The notes under the pieces are model-generated. The model was not told the origin of the DNA. It saw only the letters and a program-made list of their open reading frames with translations, and did no database searches. Shown here piece by piece: positions 47,542 to 59,809 of a stretch of 64,000 bases of DNA. The stretch's first letter is position 1, and every line of letters begins with the position of its first letter. The position numbers and the translations under genes are program-made. The stretch is from Roseateles hydrophilus. GTDB taxonomy: Bacteria; Pseudomonadota; Gammaproteobacteria; Burkholderiales; Burkholderiaceae_C. The DNA lies in assembly GCF_026712245.1 (NCBI RefSeq), contig NZ_JAPPUY010000001.1, positions 806,001 to 870,000 of the forward strand. Direction: 5' to 3'.

Positions 47542-48833
47542 TGCCCGACGGGCAGGTGGCCCAGCGGGATGCGGCCGATGCGCACACGCTTCAGGCCCAC
47601 GACCTTGAGCCCGACCAGCTCGCACATGCGGCGGATCTGGCGCTTCTTGCCCTCGCGCAGCACGAAGCGCAGCTGCTGCTCGTTCTGCCAGCTGACCTTG
47701 GCGGGCTTGAGCGTCTCGCCGTCCAGCGCCAGGCCGTGGTTCAGCAGCGCGAGCTTGTTGTTGGACAGCGCCGAATTGGGCAGCGTGCCCTCGGGCACGG
47801 GTTCATCGCCGGGCAGGCCGACGTACTCCACGCGCACGAGGTACTCCTTCTCGATGTCGGAGTCGTCGCCGATCAGCGCCTTGGCGATGCGGCCGTCCTG
47901 CGTCAGCACCAGCAGGCCGGTGGAGTCGATGTCCAGCCGGCCGGCGGGCGCCAGGTGGCGGTGGTGGTTGGGGTGGGGCTTGATGCCGGACGGGTCGTCC
48001 TTCCAGCGGTTCTCCTGCTGGAACAGCACGACGGCGGGCTCGTAGCCATCCTCGGCCTGGCCCGACACATAGCCAATGGGCTTGTGCAGCAGCACGGTGA
48101 CGAGTTGCGCCTGCGCCTGGCGGGCGGCAGGGTCGATGTCGATCTGTACATCGCCGACGACGCGCTGGCCCAGCACGGCGACCTTGCCGTCGACGCGCAC
48201 CCAGCCGGCGGCGATCCACTCGTCGGCCTCGCGGCGCGACGCGAGCTTGAGCTCGCTCATGCGCTTGGACAGGCGGTCGCCGTCCTCGGCGTCCACCTCG
48301 CGGGCCGGGTTGCGGCGCGCCGTCGGCGGCACAAAGTCCGGGCCGCGGTGGGCCACGCGGCGCTGGTCCACGCGCGGCGGGCGGTCATCCCGCGGGCGGT
48401 CGCCGGGGCGTTCGTCGCGGTGTTCGCTGCGGCGCACCGGCTCGCCGCGTGGCGCGCGCTGCGGCGCGTCCGGGTTGAAGCCGCCACTGCGCGGGGCAGG
48501 GCGGCCGCCGCGGTGGTCACGGTCATCGCGGTCATCGCGGCGCAAGGGCTCGCCACGCTGGGGCGGCTGCTCGGGCCGGAAGCCGGTGGGCTTGGGCCGG
48601 GCCGGGCGCTCCTGGCGATCTTGGCGCTGTGCCGCGCCGCGTTCGCGCTCCTGCTTGGCCTGTTGGGCCTGCTGGTAGCGGGCTTCGCGCTCGGCGCGGT
48701 CGGCCTGGGCCCGGGCCAGCGTGGGGCGAGGCTTGGAGACGCCCTTGCCGCGCAGCGGCCCGCGTTTCTCGCCGTCGGCGGTGCGGGCGGTCTTGGCGGC
48801 GGGTTTCTTGTTCTTGAGGGTGAGCGTGGCCAT
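47508..48833 (-). CDS. 23S rRNA pseudouridine synthase (RsuA/RluF-like) with long basic N-terminus
   Basis: Isomerises uridine to pseudouridine in rRNA. The product is 441 residues. The first ~165 are a disordered Arg/Asp/Pro-rich extension, then an S4 RNA-binding domain ([20 protein letters not shown]) and the catalytic domain with active-site Asp in [17 protein letters not shown]. The following [11 protein letters not shown] is closest to RluF, but RluB-type specificity cannot be excluded. [17 protein letters not shown] is the C-terminal family block. It starts 3 bases after the mutL stop and overlaps miaA by 34 bases, so it is translated from the same message. Confidence 0.88.
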   Translation of the reverse strand: MATLTLKNKKPAAKTARTADGEKRGPLRGKGVSKPRPTLARAQADRAEREARYQQAQQAKQERERGAAQRQDRQERPARPKPTGFRPEQPPQRGEPLRRDDRDDRDHRGGRPAPRSGGFNPDAPQRAPRGEPVRRSEHRDERPGDRPRDDRPPRVDQRRVAHRGPDFVPPTARRNPAREVDAEDGDRLSKRMSELKLASRREADEWIAAGWVRVDGKVAVLGQRVVGDVQIDIDPAARQAQAQLVTVLLHKPIGYVSGQAEDGYEPAVVLFQQENRWKDDPSGIKPHPNHHRHLAPAGRLDIDSTGLLVLTQDGRIAKALIGDDSDIEKEYLVRVEYVGLPGDEPVPEGTLPNSALSNNKLALLNHGLALDGETLKPAKVSWQNEQQLRFVLREGKKRQIRRMCELVGLKVVGLKRVRIGRIPLGHLPVGQWRYLAPWERF

Positions 48834-48836
48834 GGT

Positions 48837-50708
48837 TCAGCGTCCGCGGAGGAAAAGGGCGTCCAGCTCTTTCATGTCGAGCTGGCGCCAGGTGGGGCGG
48901 CCGTGGTTGCACTGGTCGGCGCGTTCGGTGGTTTCCATGTCGCGCAGCAGCGCGTTCATCTCGTCCAGCGTCAGCTGCCGGTTGGCGCGCACGGCGCCGT
49001 GGCAGGCCATGGTGGCCAGGATCTCGTGCTGGGCGCGTTCCAGCACCGAGCTGGCGTCGAACTGCGCCATCTCGGCCAGCAGCTCGCGGGTCAGCGCAAC
49101 GAGGTCGCTGGCCGCCAGCAGCGCCGGCCGCGAGCGCACGGCGAGTGTGCGCGTGGACAGCGGCGACACGTCCAGCCCGAGCTGGCTCAGCGTGTCGGCA
49201 TGCTGCTCGGCGGCGGCGACCTCTTCGGCCGTGGCCGCGAAGCTGACCGGGATCAGCAGCGGCTGGCTTTCGATGGTCGTGGAGCCCAGCTTGGCCTTCA
49301 GCCGCTCGTAGACAACGCGCTCGTGCGCCGCGTGCATGTCCACGATGACCAGGCCCTGCTTGTTCTCGGCCAGGATGTAGACGCCCTGGATCTGCGCGAT
49401 CGCGCGGCCCAGCGGCCAGTCCTGGTTCTTGGGCAGCGCGGGCAGGTCGACCAGCGGCGCGGGCCGGCTGTCGGGCAGCGCGGTGGGCACGACCGGCCGG
49501 GTGGGTTGCCACAGCGCCTCGGTCTGCACCAGCGACAGCCGCACCTGCTCGGCCGTGGGCGGCACGGGCGGCGTGAAGGCGGCCGGCGCCGCGTAGGCCG
49601 GGCGCGGCTCGGCCACGTAGAGCGTGGCGGCGGCCGTCGGCTCGAAGGCCAGCGGCGCCATCGCGGACTCGATGGCCTCGGCGCCGGCCACCTCGGCGCT
49701 GCGCGATTGCGCCAGCGCGTCGATGAAGGCGCGGCGCACGGCCTGGTGGATGGCGCGGCCGTCGCGGAAGCGCACCTCGATCTTGGTCGGGTGCACGTTC
49801 ACGTCCACCAGCTCGGGCGCGATCTCGATGAACAGCACGTAGCTGGGCTGGCGCTGGCCGTGCAGCACGTCCTCGTAGGCGGAGCGGATGGCGTGGCTGA
49901 TGAGCTTGTCGCGCACATAGCGGCCGTTGACCCAGACGTACTGCTGGTCGGCGCGCGAGCGTGAGGCCTCGGGCAGGCCGGCGCGGCCGGTCAGCGCCAG
50001 CGGGCCGGCGCTGTGCTCGAAGGCGCGGCTGTCGTGCACGAAGTCTTCGCCCAGCACGTCGCTGATGCGCTGCTCGACGGACGCGGCCCGCCACTGGTCG
50101 ACGAGCTTGCCCTCGTGCCAGATCGCGAAGCCCACGTCCGGCCGCGCCAGCGCATGGCGGCGCACGGCCTCCACGCAGTGGGCCAGCTCGGTGGCGTCGG
50201 TCTTCAGGAACTTGCGGCGCGCAGGCGTGGCGAAGAACAGCTCGCGCACCTCCACGCTGGTGCCGCGCGAGCGGGCGGCTGCGGCCAGTTCGCCGCTGCG
50301 GGCGTCCAGCCGGTGGGCGTGGGGCGCGTCGGCCGTGCGGCTGGCCACCGACATCTCGGACACCGACGCGATGGCCGCCAGCGCCTCGCCTCGAAAGCCC
50401 ATGGTGGCCACGGACTCCAGCTCGTGCAGCGACGCGATCTTGCTGGTGGCATGGCGCTTCAGCGCCAGCGGCAGCTGGGCCACGGGGATGCCGCAGCCGT
50501 CGTCCTCGACGACGATGGCGCGCACGCCGCCGGCCATCAGCTTGACCAGCACGTTCTTCGCCCCGGCGTCCAGCGCGTTGTCCACCAGCTCACGCACCAC
50601 CGAGGCCGGCCGCTCCACCACCTCACCGGCGGCAATCTGGCTGATCAGCTCATCGGGCAGCTCGCGGATCACGCGCGGCGGGGCAAGTTCTGGCAGGGGC
50701 ACATCCAT
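48837..50708 (-). CDS. mutL: DNA mismatch repair protein MutL
   Basis: GHKL ATPase that couples MutS mismatch recognition to strand incision. The 623-residue protein has ELPDELISQIAAGEVVERP, the ATP-binding Asn/Asp/Gly motifs in VDNALDAGA and EDDGCGIP, and MGFRGEALAAIASV. The C-terminal domain carries DMHAAHERVVYE, which fits the endonuclease motif D(Q/M)HA-x2-E-x4-E found in MutL of bacteria without MutH (for example Neisseria). This suggests methyl-independent mismatch repair. There is no ribosome site before ATG 50708, and a GATAAT box ends 8 bases upstream. First gene of the long minus-strand operon. Confidence 0.95.
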   Translation of the reverse strand: MDVPLPELAPPRVIRELPDELISQIAAGEVVERPASVVRELVDNALDAGAKNVLVKLMAGGVRAIVVEDDGCGIPVAQLPLALKRHATSKIASLHELESVATMGFRGEALAAIASVSEMSVASRTADAPHAHRLDARSGELAAAARSRGTSVEVRELFFATPARRKFLKTDATELAHCVEAVRRHALARPDVGFAIWHEGKLVDQWRAASVEQRISDVLGEDFVHDSRAFEHSAGPLALTGRAGLPEASRSRADQQYVWVNGRYVRDKLISHAIRSAYEDVLHGQRQPSYVLFIEIAPELVDVNVHPTKIEVRFRDGRAIHQAVRRAFIDALAQSRSAEVAGAEAIESAMAPLAFEPTAAATLYVAEPRPAYAAPAAFTPPVPPTAEQVRLSLVQTEALWQPTRPVVPTALPDSRPAPLVDLPALPKNQDWPLGRAIAQIQGVYILAENKQGLVIVDMHAAHERVVYERLKAKLGSTTIESQPLLIPVSFAATAEEVAAAEQHADTLSQLGLDVSPLSTRTLAVRSRPALLAASDLVALTRELLAEMAQFDASSVLERAQHEILATMACHGAVRANRQLTLDEMNALLRDMETTERADQCNHGRPTWRQLDMKELDALFLRGR

Positions 50709-50759
50709 CTGCGGGATTATCGACGGGGTGTCATGGTGGCGTCCGGATAATGCCGCGCC
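50709..50759. promoter_or_regulatory. 51-bp divergent region of mutL and dedA with mirrored GATAAT boxes
   Basis: GATAAT occurs on the minus strand at 50716-50721 and on the plus strand at 50746-50751, each only 7-8 bases from the start codon it faces. Neither gene has a Shine-Dalgarno sequence. If these are -10 elements, both messages would be leaderless or nearly so. No good -35 is visible. Confidence 0.4.
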
Positions 50760-51407
50760 ATGGACCTGCTGACCTTCCTGATCGACTTCATCCTGCATGT
50801 GGACAAGCACCTGGCCACCTTCGTGGCCACCTATGGCGTCTGGGTGTATGCGCTGCTGTTCCTCATCGTGTTTACCGAGACCGGCGTCGTGGTGATGCCC
50901 TTCCTGCCGGGTGATTCACTGCTGTTTGTCGTCGGTGCGCTGTGCGGCGCGGGCCTGATGAGCCTGCCGGTGGCCATCGCCGTGCTGCTGGCCGCCGCCA
51001 TCCTGGGCGATCAGTGCAACTACATGATCGGCCGCTACATCGGCCCCAAGGTCTTCCAGTGGGAGCAGTCGCGCTTCTTCAACAAGAAGGCGTTCGACGC
51101 GGCCCATGCTTTCTACGAGAAGCACGGCGGCATCACCATCATCATTGCCCGCTTCATGCCCTTCGTGCGCACGTTCGTGCCCTTCGTGGCCGGCGTGGCC
51201 GAGATGAGCCGCGGCAAGTTCACGCTGTTCAACGTCGTGGGCGCCGTCATCTGGGTGGTGGGTCTGTGCGTGGCCGGCTACCTGTTCGGCAACCTGCCGT
51301 GGGTGCAGACGCACCTGAGCAAGATCATCTGGGCCATGATCGTCATCCCGGGCTTGATCGTCATCGCCGGCGGCCTGCGGGCGCGATTCAAGGGTCAGCC
51401 GGGCTGA
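50760..51407 (+). CDS. DedA-family membrane protein
   Basis: Inner-membrane protein of 215 residues in the DedA/SNARE-associated family, members of which act as undecaprenyl-phosphate or phospholipid flippases and support envelope integrity. Conserved blocks: FTETGVVVMPFLPGDSLLF, LGDQCNYMIGRYIG, the arginine-containing ARFMPFVRTFVPFVAGVAEM, and the final helix. Length is standard. It is divergent from mutL across 51 bases and lacks a visible ribosome site, suggesting leaderless translation. Which DedA subgroup it belongs to is not clear. Confidence 0.9.
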   Translation: MDLLTFLIDFILHVDKHLATFVATYGVWVYALLFLIVFTETGVVVMPFLPGDSLLFVVGALCGAGLMSLPVAIAVLLAAAILGDQCNYMIGRYIGPKVFQWEQSRFFNKKAFDAAHAFYEKHGGITIIIARFMPFVRTFVPFVAGVAEMSRGKFTLFNVVGAVIWVVGLCVAGYLFGNLPWVQTHLSKIIWAMIVIPGLIVIAGGLRARFKGQPG

Positions 51408-51431
51408 CTTTTCGAACGGACGGTGCCGCGG

Positions 51432-51462
51432 GACTAGAGTCGCGGGCTTTGCGACTCTAGTC
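51432..51462 (+). promoter_or_regulatory. Perfect 12-bp hairpin directly upstream of the tricorn gene ribosome site
   Basis: GACTAGAGTCGC and GCGACTCTAGTC pair perfectly around a 7-base loop. The hairpin ends immediately before the GGAGA ribosome site, 10 bases before ATG 51473. It lacks a T tract, so it is a poor intrinsic terminator for dedA; it may be a 5' regulatory or stabilising structure. Confidence 0.45.
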
Positions 51463-51472
51463 GGAGATCCCG

Positions 51473-54819
<3,347 letters not shown>

Positions 54820-54823
<4 letters not shown>

Positions 54824-56187
54824 GGGGCGGGGCGGGCTTGTCCCTGCGCGGCCGGCTGTTCCTGCTGGCCCTGCTGCCCTTGCTGGCGTCGCTGGCGCTG
54901 ATCGCGTTCGCCGTGCGCCACCAGGAGCAGTCGCTCGCCGAGCGCGAGCAGGCGCTGGTGCGGGCCAGCTACCTGGACGCGCGCCGCACCGAGCTCAAGC
55001 ACTACGTGGACCTGGCCGTCAGCACGGTGCGGCCGCTGCTGGGCCAGCCCGATGGCCAGCGCCGCGCGCTGGACATCCTGCAGTCGCTGGACTACGGCCG
55101 TGACGGCTACTTCTTCGTCTACGACCTGCAGGGCCGGGTGCTGATGCATTCGCGCCAGCCCGAGCTGACCGGTCAGAACCTCTGGGCGCTGCGCGACCCG
55201 CAGGGCCGGCTCACCATCCAGCAGCTGATTGCGCAGGCCAAGGCCGGTGGCGGCTATGTGGAGTACCAGTGGCGCAAGCCGTCCAGCAGCCTGCTGGCGC
55301 CCAAGCTGGGCTATGTGGTGGCCGTGCCCGAGTGGGGCTGGATGCTGGGCACGGGGCTGTACCTGGATGGCATCGAGGCCACGATGGCCGAGCTGGCGCG
55401 CGGCGCCCGCCACAACATCACCGTCACGCTGCTGTGGGTGGGCGCGGTGGCCGTCATCGGCGTGGCGCTGATCAGTGCCGGCGCGCTGGCGCTCAACCTC
55501 AGCGAGCACCGCAGCGCCGAGGCCAAGCTGCGCGCGCTGGCCCGCGAGGTGGTGCAGAGCCAGGAGGACGAGCGCGCCCGGCTTGCCCGCGAGCTGCACG
55601 ACGGCGTCAGCCAGGCGCTTGTCGCGACCAAGCTGCTCATCGAGTCGGCCCAGCAGGCGCCGGCCGAGGCCGAGCGGCTGCAGGCGCTGGCGCTGAAGCG
55701 GCTCAACAGCACGCTGGCCGAGGTGCGCCACCTGTCGCATGCGCTGCGCCCGGCGCTGCTGGACACGCTGGGCCTGCCCGCCGCGCTGCAGCATCTGGCT
55801 GGCGAGTTCGACGCGGCCGGCGGCACGCGCTTCACCGCGCGGGTGCGCGGTGACGAGGTGGCGCTGCCCGAGGCGGTGAAGACCGCGCTGTTCCGCATCA
55901 CGCAGGAGGCGCTCAGCAACGCGGCCCGCCACGCGCAGGCCACGGCCGTGACAGTGAGCCTGAGTTTCGATCCGCGCGACGGCGTGGCGCTGGAGGTGGC
56001 GGACGACGGCCGCGGCTTCGACGCCGATGCCGCCCAGGCGGTGGCCGACCGCGGCCTGGGCCTGCGCAGCATGCGCGAGCGGGCCGACGCGCTGGGCGCC
56101 GTGCTGAGCCTCGTGACCTCACCGGGCGTGGGCTGCCGGCTGCGCGTCACACTCTCGGCTGCCGACCTCGCCCGCATCGCCCCATGA
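54820..56187 (+). CDS. Cache-domain sensor histidine kinase (NarL-partner type)
   Basis: Membrane sensor of 455 residues. TM1 lies at about 12-30, followed by an extracytoplasmic single Cache domain (about 35-200, with GRDGYFFVYDLQGRVLMH and PEWGWMLGTGLYLD), then TM2 at about 205-228. The HisKA_3 dimerisation domain has the phospho-acceptor His260 in ARELHDGVSQAL, and the HATPase has ITQEALSNAARHAQA, DDGRGFD and GLGLRSMRERA. Cache domains of this type bind small carboxylates or amines. Start and stop overlap the flanking genes as ATGA, so it pairs with the response regulator downstream. Confidence 0.93.
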
Positions 56188-56822
56188 CTGCCGCCCCCAT
56201 CCGCATCCTGCTCGTCGACGACCACCCCATGGTGCGCGAGGGCCTGGTGGCGCGCCTGGCCGGCGTGCCGCGCTTCGCGGTGGTGGGCGAGGCCGGCCAC
56301 CGCGACGAGGCGCTGGCGCTGCTGGCGCAGGTGGCGCCCGACGTCGTGCTGATGGATGTCGGGCTGAAGGATGTCAACGGCATCACGCTGGGCGCCGAGA
56401 TGCTGGCCGCGCGGCCGGCCATCAAGCTGCTGATGTTCAGCATGTACGACAACCCCGAGTACGTGCAGCGCGCCCTGCAGGCGGGCGCGCGCGGCTACGT
56501 GCTGAAGGACGCGCCGGCCACCGAGATCGTGTCAGCCATCGACGCGGTGGCGGCCGGCGGCACCTTCCTGAGCGCGGCCGTGTCGGGCCGGCTGTTCCGC
56601 AGCCAGGCGCCGAAGCCGGTGCTGACGCCGCGCGAGAGCGAGATCCTCGCCAAGCTGGGGCAGGGCGCGTCCAGCAAGCAGATCGCGCGTGATCTGGATC
56701 TGTCCGTGCGCACGGTGGAAGCCCACCGCCAGAGCATCAAGCGCAAGCTGGACCTGGAGGGCCAGGCCGAGCTGATCCGGTATGCGGTGGAGCATGCGCG
56801 GGACGCTGGGGTTGACCCTTAG
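56184..56822 (+). CDS. LuxR/NarL-family response regulator
   Basis: DNA-binding regulator of 212 residues. The receiver domain has the acidic pair LVDDHP, phospho-acceptor Asp58 in VLMDVGLKD and Lys in GYVLKDA. The C-terminal HTH is LTPRESEILAKLGQGASSKQ followed by IARDLDLSVRTVEAHRQSI. It is translationally coupled to the kinase (ATGA). The next gene, cstA, starts 121 bases downstream with its own ribosome site, so cstA is a likely target of this system, as in other bacteria where carbon-starvation transporters are controlled by adjacent two-component systems. Confidence 0.93.
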   Translation: MTAAPIRILLVDDHPMVREGLVARLAGVPRFAVVGEAGHRDEALALLAQVAPDVVLMDVGLKDVNGITLGAEMLAARPAIKLLMFSMYDNPEYVQRALQAGARGYVLKDAPATEIVSAIDAVAAGGTFLSAAVSGRLFRSQAPKPVLTPRESEILAKLGQGASSKQIARDLDLSVRTVEAHRQSIKRKLDLEGQAELIRYAVEHARDAGVDP

Positions 56823-56943
56823 GTAGTCCCGCGCGTCTGGCCCGCGTGGCTTGACCGATGCCCGGCCGGGGCGGTTTTTCGACACTGACCGGCCCGGCAG
56901 CGCCGCCCATCCCGACGTGCGCGCCGCTTTGGAGACAAGCCTC

Positions 56944-59007
56944 ATGAACCTGCGCCGCCACCTCGCGTGGGCGGGCGTCGCGATCCTGGGCGCTGCGTCG
57001 CTTGCCACCGTGGCCTTGAGCCGTGGCGAGACGATCAGCGCGCTGTGGGTCGTGTCCGCCGCCCTGTGCGTCTACCTCATCGCCTACCGCTACTACAGCC
57101 TGTTCATCGCCGACAAGGTGCTGGAGCTGGACGCCAAGCGCCAGACCCCGGCCTGGAAGTACAACGACGGCCTGGACTACGTGCCCACCAACAAGCACGT
57201 GCTGTATGGCCACCACTTCGCGGCCATCGCCGGTGCCGGCCCGCTGGTGGGCCCGGTGCTCGCGGCGCAGATGGGCTATCTGCCCGGGCTGCTGTGGATC
57301 CTGGCCGGCGTGGTGTTTGCCGGCGCGGTGCAGGACTTCATCGTGCTGTTCATCTCCACGCGCCGTGATGGCCGGTCGCTGGGCGACCTCGTCAAGCAGG
57401 AGATGGGCACCGTGCCCGGCCTGATCGCGCTGTTCGGCGCGTTCATGATCATGATCATCATCCTCGCGGTGCTGGCGCTCATCGTCGTGAAGGCGCTGGC
57501 GGAGTCGCCGTGGGGCGCGTTCACTGTGGCGGCCACGATCCCCGTGGCGCTGTTCATGGGCGTGTACCTGCGCTTCATCCGCCCGGGCCGCATCGGCGAG
57601 GTGTCCGTCATCGGCTTCGCGCTGCTGATGGCCGCCATCTTCGGCGGCCAGTGGGTCAGCGAGCATCCGACGCTGTCGCACCTGTTTACCTTCACGCCGG
57701 TTCAGCTGGTGTGGGCGCTGATCGGCTACGGCTTCGTGGCCGCTTGCATTCCCGTGTGGCTGCTGCTGGCGCCGCGCGACTACCTGTCGACCTTCCTGAA
57801 GATCGGCACCATCGTCGCGCTGGCCATCGGCATCATCATCGTGGCGCCGCCGCTGAAGATGCCGGCGCTGACGCAGTTCGCCGCCGGCAACGGCCCGGTG
57901 TGGGCCGGCAACCTGTTCCCCTTCCTGTTCATCACCATCGCCTGTGGCGCGGTGTCGGGCTTCCACTCGCTGATCTCCTCGGGCACGTCCCCGAAGCTGC
58001 TGGAGAACGAGACCCACGCCCGCTACATCGGCTACGGCGGCATGCTGGCCGAGAGCTTCGTCGCCGTGATGGCGCTGGTGGCCGCCTCGTGCATCGAGCC
58101 GGGCGTGTACTTCGCGATGAACAGCCCCGCGGCCGTCGTCGGCAAGGACGCCGCCACGGTGGCCCAGACGCTGTCCACCTGGGGCTTTGTCGTGACGCCC
58201 GAGATGCTGACGCAGGCCGCAGCCGACGTCGGCGAGAAGACCATCCTGGCCCGTGCCGGCGGTGCGCCGACGCTGGCCGTGGGCATGGCCGAAATCCTGC
58301 ACCAGGTGGTGGGCGGCAAGGCCATGATGGCCTTCTGGTACCACTTCGCCATCCTGTTCGAGGCCCTGTTCATCCTGACCGCCGTGGACGCCGGCACGCG
58401 CGCCGGCCGCTTCATGCTGCAGGACCTGCTGGGCAGCTTCGTGCCCTCGCTCAAGCGCACCGAGAGCTGGGTGGCCAACCTGCTGGCCACCGGCCTGTGC
58501 GTGGCGGCCTGGGGCTACTTCCTGTACCAGGGCGTGGTCGACCCGCTGGGCGGCATCAACACGCTGTGGCCGCTGTTCGGCATCGCCAACCAGATGCTGG
58601 CCGCCGTGGCGCTGCTGCTGGGCACGGTCGTGCTGTTCAAGATGAAGAAGGACCGCTACGCCTGGGTGACGGCGGTGCCGGCCGCCTGGCTGCTGGTCTG
58701 CACGATGACGGCCGGCTGGCTGAAGATCTTCTCTGCCGACCCGAGGCTGGGCTTCCTGGCCCATGCCGACAAGTACGCTGCCGCGATTGCCGAGGGCAAG
58801 GTGCTGGCACCGGCCAAGAGCCTGGACGCGATGTCGCGCGTGGTGTTCAACGACCGGCTGGACGCGGCGCTGTGCGCGCTGTTCATGGGCGTGGTGATCA
58901 GCGTGCTGATCTACAGCGTCAAGTCCATCCTGGCTGCGCGCCGCACCGGCAAGGTCACGGCGCAGGAAACGCCTTTCGTGGCGCTGCCGGCGGGCCAAGG
59001 TGCGTGA
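56944..59007 (+). CDS. cstA: CstA-family peptide/pyruvate transporter
   Basis: Inner-membrane transporter of 687 residues with many helices, homologous to carbon-starvation protein CstA and the pyruvate/H+ symporter BtsT. Family blocks: NDGLDYVPTNKHVLYGHHFA, GPLVGPVLAAQMGYLPG, AVQDFIVLFISTRRDG, SGTSPKLLENETHARYIGYG and DAGTRAGRFMLQDLLG. ATG at 56944 has GGAGA 6 bases upstream. It overlaps the small ybdD-like gene by 8 bases. The position after a tricorn protease and a two-component system supports a role in peptide or pyruvate uptake when carbon is scarce. Confidence 0.94.
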   Translation: MNLRRHLAWAGVAILGAASLATVALSRGETISALWVVSAALCVYLIAYRYYSLFIADKVLELDAKRQTPAWKYNDGLDYVPTNKHVLYGHHFAAIAGAGPLVGPVLAAQMGYLPGLLWILAGVVFAGAVQDFIVLFISTRRDGRSLGDLVKQEMGTVPGLIALFGAFMIMIIILAVLALIVVKALAESPWGAFTVAATIPVALFMGVYLRFIRPGRIGEVSVIGFALLMAAIFGGQWVSEHPTLSHLFTFTPVQLVWALIGYGFVAACIPVWLLLAPRDYLSTFLKIGTIVALAIGIIIVAPPLKMPALTQFAAGNGPVWAGNLFPFLFITIACGAVSGFHSLISSGTSPKLLENETHARYIGYGGMLAESFVAVMALVAASCIEPGVYFAMNSPAAVVGKDAATVAQTLSTWGFVVTPEMLTQAAADVGEKTILARAGGAPTLAVGMAEILHQVVGGKAMMAFWYHFAILFEALFILTAVDAGTRAGRFMLQDLLGSFVPSLKRTESWVANLLATGLCVAAWGYFLYQGVVDPLGGINTLWPLFGIANQMLAAVALLLGTVVLFKMKKDRYAWVTAVPAAWLLVCTMTAGWLKIFSADPRLGFLAHADKYAAAIAEGKVLAPAKSLDAMSRVVFNDRLDAALCALFMGVVISVLIYSVKSILAARRTGKVTAQETPFVALPAGQGA

Positions 59008-59203
59008 ACTGGGCCGCGAGCTGGCCCAGGCCGGCCGCTACCTCACGCAGAGCCTGCGCTTGATGGTGGGCGTGCCGGACTACGGCAGCTACCTGGCCCA
59101 CCACCAGGCCACGCACCCGGACCGGGCGCCGATGAGCTACGAGGAGTTCTTCAGGGAGAGGCAGGCCGCGCGCTACAGCGCGCGTGTCGGGAAGTGCTGC
59201 TGA
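59000..59203 (+). CDS. YbdD/YjiX (DUF466) small protein
   Basis: A 67-residue protein almost always encoded behind cstA/btsT. Motif: RLMVGVPDYGSYLAHHQATH then PMSYEEFFRERQAARYS; the C-terminus is GKCC. GTG at 59000 overlaps the end of cstA by 8 bases, indicating coupled translation. It is thought to be an accessory factor of the transporter; recent work on homologues supports a requirement for uptake, but the mechanism is unclear. Confidence 0.9.
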   Translation: MRELGRELAQAGRYLTQSLRLMVGVPDYGSYLAHHQATHPDRAPMSYEEFFRERQAARYSARVGKCC

Positions 59204-59268
59204 CCCCGCAGCGCGAACCCCACGCCTCTTCCTGAAGACCACCCGCAGGCGCTGCCTGCAGTGCGGTT

Positions 59269-59709
59269 TCAGCGAGCCGCTGGCGAGAAATGCTTTCTGT
59301 CCTGGTCGGACGCTGAAGACGAGACCGTGAAGCGTGCCGTCTCCGGCCTGAGTTCAAGCCTGCAGCTCTGTGAACAGAACTCGCCGTTGTGGCGGCCGTG
59401 CAGTTCATGGTGAACCACGTTGCCGGCGCGGACGAAGACCAGCAGGAAGCTGCCCTCATCGACGCCCTGCGGGTAGGCGTTCGCGCAGGACGTGAACGAC
59501 GCTGGCAGGGCGCTGCAGATGTCGTCCGTCGAGGTGTAGGGGCTGAACACCAACGCGCGATCCCACGCAAACGGTGTGAGTGCTGCAAGGTCAATCGTCT
59601 CGGCCTTGGCCGCTTCGGCGCCGATGCGCGCGGATACCTGCGGGCTCGGTGAACAGGCAGTCAACGTGGCGGCGGTCATGAGACCCAGCAGCCCTCGAAG
59701 TGCGCGCAT
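59269..59709 (-). CDS. Unrecognised lipoprotein
   Basis: A 146-residue protein with lipoprotein signal peptide (lipobox LTAC near residue 18), then SPSPQVSARIG. No family is recognised. Four further cysteines (TDDICSAL, FTSCANAY, NGEFCSQSCRLEL) could form two disulfides, consistent with a periplasm-facing location. The sequence has mixed strand-like segments (SFLLVFVRAGNVVHHELHG). The start may instead be ATG at 59733, eight codons upstream. It lies downstream of the MerR-type gene on the same strand (about 100 bases away) and converges on the ybdD-like gene. Base composition is a little lower in GC than its neighbours. Confidence 0.65.
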   Translation of the reverse strand: MRALRGLLGLMTAATLTACSPSPQVSARIGAEAAKAETIDLAALTPFAWDRALVFSPYTSTDDICSALPASFTSCANAYPQGVDEGSFLLVFVRAGNVVHHELHGRHNGEFCSQSCRLELRPETARFTVSSSASDQDRKHFSPAAR

Positions 59710-59809
59710 CGGGTGGTCCAGTGTTCGAGTCATGGCGTGCGGCAGTGTCTCTCCGTCAGCAGCGGTGCAGCGCGGCGGGGTGAGCGCATGCGTGGTTGAC
59801 GGTGCTCGC

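Noticed and set aside
56861-56880. CCCGGCCGGG followed by GCGGTTTTT as a terminator between the response regulator and cstA
   Set aside because: The palindrome has no room for a loop and the spacing to the T run is poor; it may be chance in GC-rich DNA.
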